Assembly (NCBI GenBank): GCA_022072055.1 | Contig: JAJVIK010000007.1 | Span: 310,001 to 374,000 of the forward strand | DNA from: a bacterium | Lineage (GTDB): Bacteria > Hinthialibacterota > Hinthialibacteria > OLB16 | Direction: 5' to 3' | Length of the DNA: 64,000 nt | Shown here: positions 32,867 through 41,967 of the stretch, one piece after another | Position numbering within the stretch: position 1 is the stretch's first letter | How the letters are laid out: every line of letters begins with the position of its first letter | The notes under the pieces: model-generated | What the model was told of the DNA's origin: nothing | The model's input: only the letters and a program-made list of their open reading frames with translations | Database searches by the model: none | Made by a program: the position numbers and the translations under genes

Positions 32867-34297
32867 TCACGTCGCGGGTACGGCGGTCTCCAGGTGCGGC
32901 TCCAGCCAGTAGCGCCAGACCTTGCGGACGAGAGACCCGGACATCTCAAAGCCCGCCAAGCCGAGGGCCTCGCGCAGGTGCAGGACGCTCATCTCGGACC
33001 TGCCGTAGGCCCCGACGTTGAACCCGAACGGACCGTCGCCCCACGACGCGTAGGCCGCGTTGCCGACGTCGTGGTACGCGGACGGGTCCGCAAGGTCGCG
33101 CGACGTGTCGAACGTCACGGCGTCCAAGCAGGCACGGGCCTCGTTGAACTTCGCGTCCTCGTCCTCCCCCACCTGCTTGACTCGTTCGGCCCACTCGCTG
33201 GGAGTAGGATCAGTCAAAGACCACACGTACCGCCCAGCGAGTCCTGGAGTCCCGCCCAGCAAGTCCGCGAGCGACATCGGTTCGGAGTCGGAGGACCGCC
33301 ACGACGCGGTCGGCTGGTCTTCGGTCACGGTCGTGCTGCCGTAATCTTGCATCACGCAAGTGTCCAGCGTGGGGCTCGTTGGCACCCCCCCTTTCACCAC
33401 GAGGAGGGGGTATTCCTCCGGGTGGAGCGGGTCCCCGGGGCATCCCTGGTGCTCGGCGTGCTCGATGTTGATGCCCGCCACCTGGCACACGTGGTGGGCG
33501 GCCGCATGCGTCTGGTGGTTCGCCCCGAGGTCGAAGTAACCCAGAGACAGGGACGGTTCCGGTCCGGCGAGACTGACGTCCGTCCACGACCCCGGGTGCG
33601 CCGCCTCCAGCGCCTCGGTGGACAGCTGACCGCCGAGCTCGAGCACCCGAAACAGGTAACCGACCTCTTCTGTCAAGGTCGGGTCTTCGATCTCGCCCTG
33701 GACGACGCCTTCGTCCAGCCAACCGTCGCTCGTCACGGTGTAGTTCGAGTCGTCGCACGGATTGGCGACAGAACCGCTGAGAGTGACGCGGTACTCCGAG
33801 TACAGCGATTTCTCCGAAGAGGCCTCGGCCTCGGACTTCGCGTACAGGACGGCCATGCCGCCGACGCCCGGCGCTGGGCTCTGGGCGATGTACTTCTTGT
33901 GCTTCGCCGTCGCGCTGCCCACCCGTCCGATCGCCTGCTTAAGCTCGACCACGTGGCACAGGTTGATCCGGCACTTGTCTCCTATCGGCCTGGCGGCCCA
34001 GTCCTCGGCGCTCGGCACCGTCTCCCACGGGAACGGCGGCGCTCCGCCGAGCGAGCGGCACCTGTCCACGGCGTCGCGGAGGTAACCGGGGGTCGTGCCG
34101 CCCACCTTGACCATCATGTGCGGCGCGAAGTGCGAGGTGGGCTTCGGCGCGACGGCGGTGTTCCACGTGGTGAGGGAGATCCCGAGGAACTCCTCGACCG
34201 CGTTGATCGCCGCGAGGACGTCTTCCATGTCTTGGCCGATGCCGACGCCGCGGATCTGCTCGTACGCGGCCTGCTTGACGTCGTAGAAGCCGCTCAT
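32867..34297 (-). CDS. Large tail/baseplate-region protein, unrecognised
   Basis: A 476-residue protein starting MSGFYDVKQAAYEQIRGVGI in an ATGA overlap with its neighbour. It has many cysteines and histidines in the middle (HQTHAAAHHVCQVAGINIEH, AEHQGCPGDPLHPEEYP) and aromatic-rich ends. No known enzymatic motif is identified. Position between hub-like and fibre genes suggests a baseplate or receptor-binding part of the tail tip. Confidence 0.5.
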   Translation of the reverse strand: MSGFYDVKQAAYEQIRGVGIGQDMEDVLAAINAVEEFLGISLTTWNTAVAPKPTSHFAPHMMVKVGGTTPGYLRDAVDRCRSLGGAPPFPWETVPSAEDWAARPIGDKCRINLCHVVELKQAIGRVGSATAKHKKYIAQSPAPGVGGMAVLYAKSEAEASSEKSLYSEYRVTLSGSVANPCDDSNYTVTSDGWLDEGVVQGEIEDPTLTEEVGYLFRVLELGGQLSTEALEAAHPGSWTDVSLAGPEPSLSLGYFDLGANHQTHAAAHHVCQVAGINIEHAEHQGCPGDPLHPEEYPLLVVKGGVPTSPTLDTCVMQDYGSTTVTEDQPTASWRSSDSEPMSLADLLGGTPGLAGRYVWSLTDPTPSEWAERVKQVGEDEDAKFNEARACLDAVTFDTSRDLADPSAYHDVGNAAYASWGDGPFGFNVGAYGRSEMSVLHLREALGLAGFEMSGSLVRKVWRYWLEPHLETAVPAT

Positions 34298-34611
34298 GGC
34301 ACGTAGCTGTCGTAGACGCTGACGAACAGCCCGTTGTTCCCCTTCTTCAGCCCGAGCCCGCCGGTCTGCCCCTTCGAGTCGATGCACTTCGCCTTGTCCG
34401 GCGCGAGCATGGCGCGGTGCTCTCTGGACGCGTCAACCGCCTGGGTCCCGAGCTCTATCAGGTCGCTGAACGAACCAGACCCCGTGGAGTCGTACACGCG
34501 CGACTGGACCGACATCCCGGTTTCGCCTCCGGAGACCAGCGAAGCGACGAGCTGTTTGAGGTCTCTCACCTCGTCTTCCAGCTTGGCGATTCTCTCGTCT
34601 GCGCTAGTCAC
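34294..34611 (-). CDS. Small tail protein with N-terminal coiled coil
   Basis: A 105-residue protein: a short coiled coil (ADERIAKLEDEVRDLKQLVASL) and a Gly/Ser-rich second part ending GLKKGNNGLFVSVYDSYVP. GTG start in a GTGA overlap with the hub-like gene. Coiled coil plus small beta domain suits a trimeric tail-tip or adaptor protein; this is inference from layout. Confidence 0.55.
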   Translation of the reverse strand: MTSADERIAKLEDEVRDLKQLVASLVSGGETGMSVQSRVYDSTGSGSFSDLIELGTQAVDASREHRAMLAPDKAKCIDSKGQTGGLGLKKGNNGLFVSVYDSYVP

Positions 34612-36392
34612 AGCCGGACTCCTGTCAGGAACTTGGCGTACACGTTCGAGCACTCGAGCGTCGTGGTCCCGCTCTTGCGGTCCACCTTGACTCTCTCGAC
34701 GATCCAGCCCAGGTCGCCGTCCACGACCCGGTCTCGCGAGTCCAGTATCTCCTCGACCTCGTCTCCGATCATCCAGCTCCAGTCCTCCCACCAGAGGACG
34801 ATCTGGACCGAGACCTCTGGGACGCTCGTGTCTGCGGCGACGGAGTCGGTCTCCGCGACGAGCCTGTCGGTGGCGTCGTGGGACGCGAGGGCGGTGACCG
34901 CCACTCTCTCGCCGTCCGGACCGACCTCGTACCGGACGCCGTCCGTGAACTTCGTCAGCGAGCGGTTGAAGTGCGGCCTGACCCTCTCGCGCGGGAAGTC
35001 GCCCACCACTCCCGTGTCGTGGACAAGCTCGTCGCCGATCCCGACGCACTGGATCTGGAACTGTTTGATCCCGACCGTCGGCGTCGCCGCCTCCCCGCTC
35101 TCGCGCGCAGCTCTCTGCTCGTCGGTGTAGTACTCGGCTCGCTGCGGCTGCTCGAACACGACCAGGGCGTGATTGCCCCTCGCGAGCCCGACGTCGTCCG
35201 CCCGGTCGAGGGGGTCGGCACCCACGTCGCCGTCTCCGCGCCCGAACTCGATCCTGTGCTTCGCCTCGCTCTTCTTCCAGAGCGCTCCGGCGTGGTCTCG
35301 CTCCCACAGGACGTGCCTGTCCTGCATCGCCTCGGGGCTCGCCGCGCCCCCGAGCTTGGTCGGCTTGGGCCCGAACGGGAACACGCTCATCGGCACCCTG
35401 AACGCGCGCGCCACGTGCGAGTGCGAGTTCTTGCTCGCGTAGGACGCGTCCGACAGCCACGACGCCGCCTCGCCGCTCGTCCAGGTGGGGAGCAGGTCCA
35501 CGACCTCGGTCGTCCTTTCGCGGTCTCCCCTTCCGATCACCCTGTTGACAACCTTGGAGTAGTCCACCGAGCCCCTGATCGAGACCACGTCTGGAACGAA
35601 TTTGACGTCCGCGCGACGCATGACCCTGCCGATCCGGATGTAGCGCTTTCGCCACCCGCGCTCTCTCCCGACGATGACGACCTTCTTCTTGTCGTACTCG
35701 ATGTCTGGGATCAGTCCCGCGTGCTCGATCACTTGGTGGATGATCTGCGCCGTCGTCTGGCCCTGGAGCTTCAGGTTGGGCACCCTGTTCGCGCGCCTGA
35801 ACAGGTCGCCCGATATCGTGAACAGCTTCTTTCCGTCCCTGAACTCGGTGAGCGGAGGGGGGTCCCAAGACGTGATCCGACTGACATACTCTTGCGACTC
35901 CTTGTCCCACCGGCGCTCGGTGTACAGGTTGCCGTTCAGCGTCGCTAAGATCTGCCCGCCGGTGAGCTTCTCAGAACCCTCCAAGTCGACGGTCGTGTCG
36001 GCGAGCAGGTACCACGGGTCCCTGACGTAGAGGTCCACCGCGTTCTCCTTCGCGGACGCCTGGATCCCGCGAGAAGCGACGCAGCCCGTGAAGACGACCT
36101 GCTGGAGGTTGCGCCTGTTGGACCTCCTCCTGACCTCGACCGTCACGAGCGCTCCCGTCAGCTCCTCGGCGACGACGTCTGGATCGCTCGCGAGAGCGTA
36201 CTTGCGGTCGCCGAACGGCCTGAGCGTGACCGAACCGCCTGTCGGCCCCTGCTGCCTGTCGAGCGAGACGAGCTCCAGGTCGTGCCGGACAGCGCCGCGA
36301 GACGAGGCCCCTCCCCTGTCGTTCGGGCCGTCGAGCACTCTCACCGCGACTGGGTACCTCGTCAGCGCTCCTCCCTTTCGAAGCGTGGCCAT
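34608..36392 (-). CDS. Tail hub / baseplate-like protein
   Basis: A 594-residue protein starting MATLRKGGALTRYPVAVRVL (TGATG overlap). GALVTVEVRRRSNRRNLQQVVFTGCV and the following TGGQILATLNGNLYTERRW, then TAQIIHQVIEHAGLIPDIEY, have the beta-rich layout of siphophage hub or gp27-like proteins, with a C-terminal oligonucleotide-binding-like part. Position after the tape measure and upstream of the fibres supports a tail-tip hub role. Family assignment is tentative. Confidence 0.55.
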   Translation of the reverse strand: MATLRKGGALTRYPVAVRVLDGPNDRGGASSRGAVRHDLELVSLDRQQGPTGGSVTLRPFGDRKYALASDPDVVAEELTGALVTVEVRRRSNRRNLQQVVFTGCVASRGIQASAKENAVDLYVRDPWYLLADTTVDLEGSEKLTGGQILATLNGNLYTERRWDKESQEYVSRITSWDPPPLTEFRDGKKLFTISGDLFRRANRVPNLKLQGQTTAQIIHQVIEHAGLIPDIEYDKKKVVIVGRERGWRKRYIRIGRVMRRADVKFVPDVVSIRGSVDYSKVVNRVIGRGDRERTTEVVDLLPTWTSGEAASWLSDASYASKNSHSHVARAFRVPMSVFPFGPKPTKLGGAASPEAMQDRHVLWERDHAGALWKKSEAKHRIEFGRGDGDVGADPLDRADDVGLARGNHALVVFEQPQRAEYYTDEQRAARESGEAATPTVGIKQFQIQCVGIGDELVHDTGVVGDFPRERVRPHFNRSLTKFTDGVRYEVGPDGERVAVTALASHDATDRLVAETDSVAADTSVPEVSVQIVLWWEDWSWMIGDEVEEILDSRDRVVDGDLGWIVERVKVDRKSGTTTLECSNVYAKFLTGVRL

Positions 36393-37912
36393 CACACCAC
36401 CTCCGCCGCGAGCGACACGACCGCCGCAGCAGCGGCAGTGTCCACGACCAACCTGAAAGTCTCTTCGTTCTGCTCCTCCCACCCGTCGTTCGACGCGCGC
36501 GCTCCGATCAGGTACGTCCCGTCGTCTAGCTCGAAGTCGACCGTGAGCACCTGGAGGTCTCCGGCCTGCGGATTGACGACCTGAGCGACGACCGACTCGT
36601 AGTCCACCGGACCGCCGAGCGAGTCGCCGACGTAGACTCTGACCACCGTCGAGGTCGAGTCCACGACCACCGTCGCTCTCACCGTCCCGTCTTCGAGCAC
36701 CCGCGCGGTCAGGGACTCCGGCGCGCTGGGGACCTCGTCCACCATCTCGTAGTCCTCGGTCAGCAAGGCGACCGCGTAGTCCAGGTTGCGCTCTTCGTTC
36801 CCCGCAGCGTCCGTCATCCTCGCCACCAAGCGGTTCTCGCCGGGCACCAGGTCCGTGAGCACGACCGAGAACTCCTCGTCGGGCCCCACCGCGCCGTCGG
36901 CGACGGGGAACCAATGCAGAGCGGGGAGCAATCCACCGTCGTCTCCCACCCTGTTCCGAAAGACCCTGTAGCGGACCACGTCCGCCTCGTCGGGCGAGCG
37001 CCAAGTGAAAGTCGTCGCTCCGGAGCTGGGGTCTCTGACCACAGAGACGAGGGTCGGCGGAGACGGGTAGGCGTCCACGGTCGCAGAGACCGGGCCCTCG
37101 TCTGTTCTCAGACCCAGCGCGTTCACCGTCGAGACCGTGACTCTGTGCTCGCCGTCCGCGAGGGGACCGGACGTCCACTCTTCTGGCATCGCGACCCGCA
37201 CAGTCCACGAGTCGCCCGCTTCGAACGTCCCCGAGCCCCAACTGCACCGGATCCCGTTGAAGAGCTCTCTGCGGACGCTCCAGGTCGTCCCGCTCATCGT
37301 CTCTTCGCCGTAAGTCGCCGTGAACTCCGCGACTCCCGCGACTCCTCCGCTCGTCACCTCCACCGTCACCTCTGCGTACGCCTCAGCGCCGCGCCACTTC
37401 CCGTCCGCGCGGAACTCGTTCCCGCTCACGCTCCCAGCGGGGTCCTCGACCGAGACGACCGAGTCTCTCATGTCCGCGACCGGTTCGTCCTCCGCCGTGT
37501 CCGGGTCCGCTCCCAGAGAGCGAAAGACCTCGACGCGCGACGCGCGACCGACCTGCTCCCAGGTGACGTGCGCTCGCTGCCTCGGGACCCAAAGCGGCAC
37601 GTGGTGCCACCCCTCGTAGCCTTCCCACGCGGGCGCCAGGGCGACCTCAAGAGAGACCCTCTCCGCGCCCCGCCTCATCACGTACTCGAAGCTCTTCAGC
37701 GCGGCGGGAAACCGAGACCAGTAGACGCCGTCCTCCCACACGTGGAGCGCGGCGTCCGAGTCCTCGAATCCGGGGAGGAGCTCGTAGTCCCAGACGCAGT
37801 ACACCCTGTCGCCCTCGACGACGTGGTCCAGCTCGACGAGGCGTCCGACCGAAGTCCACCCGTCGCCGAACTCGACAGACTCGCTCAGCGGGTCGTCCGG
37901 AGCTACCAGCAT
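36392..37912 (-). CDS. Fibronectin type III-containing tail-tip protein
   Basis: A 506-residue beta-rich protein. YPSPPTLVSVVRDPSSGATTFTWRSPDEADVVRYRVFRN and the parallel APESLTARVLEDGTVRATVVVDSTSTVVRVYVG are fibronectin III or Ig-like modules, common on siphophage tail tips where they bind surface carbohydrate. It starts with ATG in a TGATG overlap with its neighbour. There is no catalytic motif. Confidence 0.62.
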   Translation of the reverse strand: MLVAPDDPLSESVEFGDGWTSVGRLVELDHVVEGDRVYCVWDYELLPGFEDSDAALHVWEDGVYWSRFPAALKSFEYVMRRGAERVSLEVALAPAWEGYEGWHHVPLWVPRQRAHVTWEQVGRASRVEVFRSLGADPDTAEDEPVADMRDSVVSVEDPAGSVSGNEFRADGKWRGAEAYAEVTVEVTSGGVAGVAEFTATYGEETMSGTTWSVRRELFNGIRCSWGSGTFEAGDSWTVRVAMPEEWTSGPLADGEHRVTVSTVNALGLRTDEGPVSATVDAYPSPPTLVSVVRDPSSGATTFTWRSPDEADVVRYRVFRNRVGDDGGLLPALHWFPVADGAVGPDEEFSVVLTDLVPGENRLVARMTDAAGNEERNLDYAVALLTEDYEMVDEVPSAPESLTARVLEDGTVRATVVVDSTSTVVRVYVGDSLGGPVDYESVVAQVVNPQAGDLQVLTVDFELDDGTYLIGARASNDGWEEQNEETFRLVVDTAAAAAVVSLAAEVV

Positions 37913-38967
37913 CAGGGCACCTGGTTGATCGCGGGCCCGAGCCCCGAGCAGACGAACACGCTTGCCGAAACCGCCTTGCCCGCGTGCTGGACCCAATCTC
38001 CGGTGACGAGGCCGTTCGTCGCCTCGAACGAGTCGTCGTCGACGTACCAGGTGGGCTTCCCGTTCCTGCCGACGTAGACGTCTCTGTTGACCAGCATCGT
38101 CGCTCCAGGAGTGAACTTGCCGACTGCGACGGCGGTCGCCGTCTGGCCCGTCGTGTATGTCCCCGCGACCCACACCGTCGCCAGCTTGTCTCGGTCGGTC
38201 ACGTCCGGCTTGTAGAGCTTCCCGTCGGTTGGGTCGAATCGAGCGAAGCACGCCGAGAGGTTCTCCCCGCAGACGCCGGTCAGCGCGGTCGAGCTCGCCC
38301 CCAGAGCGGCGACGTCCGACTGAAGGGTCGTGACGTCCGACTGAAGGGTCGTGACGTCGGATTGAAGGGTCGTGACGTCCGACTGGAGACCCGACACGTC
38401 CGACTGAAGGGTCGTGACGTCGGACTGAAGGGTCGTGACGTCCGACTGGAGTCCCGACACGTCCGACTGGAGACCCGACACGTCCGACTGAAGGGTCGTG
38501 ACGTCGGACTGAAGGGTCGTGACGTCCGACTGGAGAGCCGTGACGTCTCCCTGCGCTGCGACGACCGCGTTCCAGACTCGCGCGAAGTCTGCCATCGTCA
38601 GCGAAGAGTGAGACGCCTGGTAGGTCGCGTAGACCGTGTTGCCGACCGCGCTGGCGTGGAAACGCAGGCGGCCCTTGAACGGAAGCGCTTGGACCTGGAA
38701 CTCGGACTCGGGCGGACTGAGCCGGACCGTGTACGGCGTTCCCGTGCCCCCAGCGCCGCTCGTTATCGAGAGGTTGGCGACCTTCGTGGGGTCTCCCCCG
38801 ACCGCGTGGAGGAGCGCCCAGAGCCCTCCCTCTGGCACTTGGAACGTCTCGTCCGTGATCGGCTGCCTCGCGGTCGTGTCGTCGAGGTCCCAGAACATTT
38901 CCAGGAACTGCCGCGCCTGGAGCGAGACGTCTATGTCTAGCGGCGTGAGCCCTTCGTACCACCTCAT
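37912..38967 (-). CDS. Tail fibre-like protein with a 12-heptad coiled coil
   Basis: A 351-residue protein. Residues about 145-225 are near-perfect heptads of the form LQSDVTT/LQSDVSG with Leu and Val at the core positions, a long parallel, probably trimeric, coiled coil. It is flanked by a beta-rich N-terminal domain (about 1-140) and a beta-rich C-terminal tip domain (about 235-351). Such shafts join a tail attachment domain to a receptor-binding head. It overlaps neighbours on both sides. Confidence 0.7.
   Translation of the reverse strand: MRWYEGLTPLDIDVSLQARQFLEMFWDLDDTTARQPITDETFQVPEGGLWALLHAVGGDPTKVANLSITSGAGGTGTPYTVRLSPPESEFQVQALPFKGRLRFHASAVGNTVYATYQASHSSLTMADFARVWNAVVAAQGDVTALQSDVTTLQSDVTTLQSDVSGLQSDVSGLQSDVTTLQSDVTTLQSDVSGLQSDVTTLQSDVTTLQSDVTTLQSDVAALGASSTALTGVCGENLSACFARFDPTDGKLYKPDVTDRDKLATVWVAGTYTTGQTATAVAVGKFTPGATMLVNRDVYVGRNGKPTWYVDDDSFEATNGLVTGDWVQHAGKAVSASVFVCSGLGPAINQVP
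38308..38545. repeat. 21-bp tandem repeats coding for coiled-coil heptads
   Basis: About eleven units related to ACGTCCGACTGAAGGGTCGTG, alternating with GGAGACCCGAC variants. They lie inside the gene at 37912-38967 and stay in frame. Copy number is likely to change by slippage, which would alter shaft length. Confidence 0.85.
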
Positions 38968-39365
38968 CCGTACACCGCCGTCGTCTTCTTAAATGTCAGC
39001 GTCAATCGCCGCTTGTATCTATTGACTTTTCGCTCCGCGACGGACGCCAGCGTCATCATCGTCCGAGAGCCAGAGTCGTCGGCCTGGACCCATTCGACCG
39101 TGCCCGTCGTCGCCTTCAGGGCTTTCCAGGCCCTGACGACGGTCATCAGCGCGGCCTGCGACGCCCCGTCCACGATCACCTCGTAGACGTAGTCTCCCCC
39201 CTCGCCGGGACCCAGGTAGCGCGCGACCAGTCCCCCTCCCATGACCGGCTCCAGGACCACGACCTCGTCCGAGTCCGGCTCGACGACGGTGAGCAGGGTC
39301 GCCGTCTTCTTAGACTGCGACCTGTGGTCTGGGAAAACGGCCGTGTAGGAGAACGTGCTCGCCAC
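38964..39365 (-). CDS. Small tail-tip protein after the tape measure
   Basis: A 133-residue beta-rich protein starting MASTFSYTAVFPDHRSQSKK. It contains ARYLGPGEGGDYVYEVIVDG and a C-terminal KRRLTLTFKKTTAVYG. It sits directly after the tape measure, the place of distal-tail proteins in siphophages, and overlaps the next gene by 4 nt. Function by position only. Confidence 0.5.
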   Translation of the reverse strand: MASTFSYTAVFPDHRSQSKKTATLLTVVEPDSDEVVVLEPVMGGGLVARYLGPGEGGDYVYEVIVDGASQAALMTVVRAWKALKATTGTVEWVQADDSGSRTMMTLASVAERKVNRYKRRLTLTFKKTTAVYG

Positions 39366-39366
39366 T

Positions 39367-40776
39367 TCACACTCCGAGAGCGAGCGCCTCTCGCGCTCCG
39401 AGCATCGCGTTGGCGTAGTCGCCGGGAGCGAAGTTGGCGTGCGAGACGTTGATGTTCGGGGCAGACTCGCCCCTGAGCTTCTTCAGCTCTGCGGACCTGC
39501 GCTCCAGCTCGGGGTCCGCCGTCGCCGCGCCCCCCTCGGTCGCCTGCCCGATGAGCGCGCCCGAGATCGCGGTCCCGATCCCCGTGCCGGTCATGCGGTC
39601 GAGCACGTTGCCCGCCGCTCCCTCGCCCCCGAGAAAATCCTTGGTCCCCGAGACGAGCTCTTTCGCCATCCAGAGGTCGCCCAGAGCGAGACCGGCGACC
39701 CCGAGCGCTTTCCCCGCGCCCGCGGCCAACCCTCCAGCTTTCGAGAGCAGTCCCTTCCCCGCCGCGGCTCCGCCGACAGCGGCTGCCTTTCCAGCGGCTC
39801 CAGCGGCTCCGGCCGCTCCGGCCGCCGTCTCTGCGGCCTGCGCTCCCAGCGCCGCCGCCTTGATCAGCTCGTAGGCCGTCTTCACCGCGAGCAGCCCCTC
39901 GCGGAAAGTCTTGTAGGTCCCGATCAGCGCCTTGACTCCGGCGATGAGCGGCCACACCGCCGCCAAAAACCCTCCCAGCGCGAGCCCACCCGCGACGACG
40001 GCCTGCGTCAGTCCAGGGTGGTCTTGGGCGAGCCGCCCGATCGTCGCCGCCCACTCTGTAAGCTTCTCGATCATCGGGATCAGGACCGGGATCACGTGCT
40101 GGCCGATGGCCATCCCCAGTCCCTGCGCGGCGGTCTTGAGGCGCGTGATGTCGTCGTTGAACTTCTCAGACATCTTGGCCTGGTCGGTCGTCATCGTGAC
40201 CCCGAGCGTCCGCGCCTCCTCGCGCATCTGCTTGAGCCCCTCGGCTCCGCCCGCAAGCATCGGGAGGAGCTGGGTCCCAGACTTGCCGAACAGCTCCATC
40301 GCGACCGCCGAGCGCTCCACCGGGTCGGGGATCGCGGCGACCGCCAGCGAGACCTTCTCGAACAGCTGGTCTGGATTGAGCCCCCGCAGGTCGGCGACTT
40401 TAAGTCCGATGCGCTCGAACGCCTTCTCGGCGGAGTTCCCCGCCTTGCCGTTGACCGCTTCGTCCATCGTCCGGGCGAGCTTCTGGAAACCCTTCTCCAT
40501 CCCCTGGAGCGAAGTGTCAGAAAGGTTGGCCGCGTGGCGCAGTTCGGACAGCGCCTCGACGCTCATCCCGGTGCGTGCGGACATCTTGGCGAGCTCGTCG
40601 CCGGTCTTCGCGAACGTGTGCGCCGCCCCGCCGAGGGCCGCGAGCATCCCCGCTCCGAGGAGGCTGGCGGACTTGGCGAGTTCCATGATCGACTTGTCCG
40701 CCTTGTTCAGCTTCTTCGCGAGGTCCTTGTCCTCCGCCCCGAGGTAGAGGATCGCGTCACCCAGCTTGATCGGCAC
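39367..40776 (-). CDS. Tape measure protein
   Basis: A 469-residue protein with an N-terminal helical domain (LGAEDKDLAKKLNKADKSIM), PhageMin_Tail-type blocks (TGMSVEALSELRHAANLSDTSLQGMEKGFQKLAR, ELFGKSGTQLLPMLAGGAEGL), hydrophobic helices (VVAGGLALGGFLAAVWPLIAGV) and a long Ala/Gly-rich stretch. It sets tail length; at about 0.15 nm per residue the tail would be some 70 nm. GTG start with AGGAGGAG upstream. It directly follows the frameshifted chaperone pair, as in lambda-like tails. Confidence 0.85.
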   Translation of the reverse strand: MPIKLGDAILYLGAEDKDLAKKLNKADKSIMELAKSASLLGAGMLAALGGAAHTFAKTGDELAKMSARTGMSVEALSELRHAANLSDTSLQGMEKGFQKLARTMDEAVNGKAGNSAEKAFERIGLKVADLRGLNPDQLFEKVSLAVAAIPDPVERSAVAMELFGKSGTQLLPMLAGGAEGLKQMREEARTLGVTMTTDQAKMSEKFNDDITRLKTAAQGLGMAIGQHVIPVLIPMIEKLTEWAATIGRLAQDHPGLTQAVVAGGLALGGFLAAVWPLIAGVKALIGTYKTFREGLLAVKTAYELIKAAALGAQAAETAAGAAGAAGAAGKAAAVGGAAAGKGLLSKAGGLAAGAGKALGVAGLALGDLWMAKELVSGTKDFLGGEGAAGNVLDRMTGTGIGTAISGALIGQATEGGAATADPELERRSAELKKLRGESAPNINVSHANFAPGDYANAMLGAREALALGV

Positions 40777-41427
40777 TCGCTCTCCTCCTGATCAGCGGCG
40801 TGCGCGCGAACAGCTCCTCGTCGCTCACCGCTTCGTCGTCTCTCACGCCGCGCTCGGCGCGCTTCCTCTCGGCGAGCTTGGCGACCATCAGGCAGAGCAG
40901 CTCGTCCGTCCACGTCTCGGCGATCACGACCGGGTCCACTCCCCACTCGTGGAGCGCGAGCTCGAACACCGCTCCCCAGCTCAGCGTTTCGCCGTCGTCG
41001 CCGCGCTCCTCACCGCGCCCGCCGCGACGAAAAAAGGGGTGAGGACGAACGAGCACAGGGTCGTGAACGCCGTCAGAACCTCGTCGTCGTAGGCCTCCTC
41101 CTCGATCTTCTCGCGGACGAACAGCTCTGGGTCGTAGGCGCACAGCGTGTCGAGGACGTCGTCGGGAAAGTCGACGAGGATAGACTTGACCGCCGACGCG
41201 AACGCCGAAGGGTCTTCCGTGCTCGCCTCGACCAACGGAACGACCTTCTCCGCCAGCGCCGAGAGCTTCTCCCTCCACTCCCGGCTCCTGCGCACCGTCA
41301 GCGGGGGCACCCGCACCTCTTCGCCGCAGAGCCGGACCACGACCGGGTCCCTCGTCACCGCTTGTGCCTCGCTCCGCTCCAAGAGCGCGAGCCCCCGCCC
41401 CTTCTGCGCGCCGCGTCCTTTTGTCAT
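40757..41427 (-). CDS. Tail assembly chaperone fusion (gpGT-like) made by -1 frameshift
   Basis: A predicted 223-residue product: the first 133 codons of the frame at 40981-41427, a -1 slip on T TTT TTC (41029-41035), then 90 codons of the overlapping frame (RRGGRGEERGDDGETLSWGA and onwards to the stop at 40757). The downstream frame has no good start of its own and encodes a conserved-looking domain (FELALHEWGVDPVVIAETWTDEL). Lambda-type tails need such a minor fusion protein, encoded exactly here between tail tube and tape measure. Confidence 0.82.
40981..41427 (-). CDS. Tail assembly chaperone (gpG-like)
   Basis: A 148-residue zero-frame product. Beta-rich start (DPVVVRLCGEEVRVPPLTVRRSREW) then helices (LDTLCAYDPELFVREKIEEE), like gpG-type proteins that coat the tape measure during tail assembly. 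It overlaps the tail tube stop (TGATG) and is the main product; the fusion reads past its end by frameshifting. Confidence 0.8.
   Translation of the reverse strand: MTKGRGAQKGRGLALLERSEAQAVTRDPVVVRLCGEEVRVPPLTVRRSREWREKLSALAEKVVPLVEASTEDPSAFASAVKSILVDFPDDVLDTLCAYDPELFVREKIEEEAYDDEVLTAFTTLCSFVLTPFFVAAGAVRSAATTAKR
41029..41035 (-). promoter_or_regulatory. Programmed -1 frameshift slippery site
   Basis: Minus-strand T TTT TTC in the zero frame (codon boundaries after the first T). Another heptamer, C CCT TTT, overlaps it. A GC-rich stem can form just downstream: GTCGC with GCGAC enclosing GCGC with GCGC. The zero frame ends 48 nt further on. Confidence 0.82.
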
Positions 41428-41903
41428 CAGGAGCCGTCCGCGATGGTGACCGCCTCGCCCGAGTCGGGGACGAGAGCCTCGAACGCGAACGGGATCAGGT
41501 TCTTCTGGCCCTTTTTGTACGACAGGCCGACTGGACCCACGCAGACGCCCTTCTGGATCGTGATCGTCCGCGTCGCGCCCGACGGAGCCTTCCCGAGGAT
41601 CACGACGGTGACGTACTTCGTCACTCCGGCTCCGATCCCGTCTCCAGAAGCCTCCATGCCCGCGATGGCGAGCCTGAGGTTAGCCAGAGTCGCCTCGGCG
41701 AGGTTGCACTTGACCGTGACCTTCTCGGCCGTGATCACCTTGTCGAGCGCTAAGGACTCTTGGTCCACGCGCACGTCCTCGAAGTCCGCCGCGTACTCCA
41801 TCTCAACACCGTCGTCGGTGTACCCCACGTCCGTTGCGGCGCTGCCAGCGGCCGCGATCTTCAGGGTCGCCAGACCCACGCAAACGTTCGCCTTCGTTCC
41901 CAC
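41427..41903 (-). CDS. Major tail tube protein
   Basis: A 158-residue beta-rich protein (MGTKANVCVGLATLKIAAAG, then DVGYTDDGVEMEYAADFEDVRVDQESLALDKVITAEKVTVKCNLAEATL). The VKCNLAEATLANL block is typical of siphophage tube proteins that stack as hexameric rings. It lies between the terminator-like gene and the chaperones. GTG start at 41903 with AGGAGG upstream, after a 64-nt gap with an AGCGGTAGATA motif copy, which fits separate high-level expression. Confidence 0.82.
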   Translation of the reverse strand: MGTKANVCVGLATLKIAAAGSAATDVGYTDDGVEMEYAADFEDVRVDQESLALDKVITAEKVTVKCNLAEATLANLRLAIAGMEASGDGIGAGVTKYVTVVILGKAPSGATRTITIQKGVCVGPVGLSYKKGQKNLIPFAFEALVPDSGEAVTIADGS

Positions 41904-41929
41904 TTCTCACCTCCTGACGTCGTCGGAGG

Positions 41930-41940
41930 TATCTACCGCT
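41930..41940 (-). promoter_or_regulatory. Late-gene motif copy (AGCGGTAGATA) upstream of the tail tube gene
   Basis: An exact minus-strand copy, 26 nt before the GTG of the tail tube gene, in a 64-nt gap that also contains the AGGAGG ribosome-binding site. Confidence 0.55.
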
Positions 41941-41967
41941 TGGGGAATCGCGGGGATCGGGGGCGGG

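Noticed and set aside
38308-38545. Regular 21-bp repeats resembling a CRISPR array
   Set aside because: There are no unique spacers; units are in frame and encode coiled-coil heptads.
40981-41035. A true frameshift mutation in the tail chaperone gene
   Set aside because: The slippery heptamer is in the correct frame, the position is that of the conserved gpG/gpGT frameshift, and both frames look intact.
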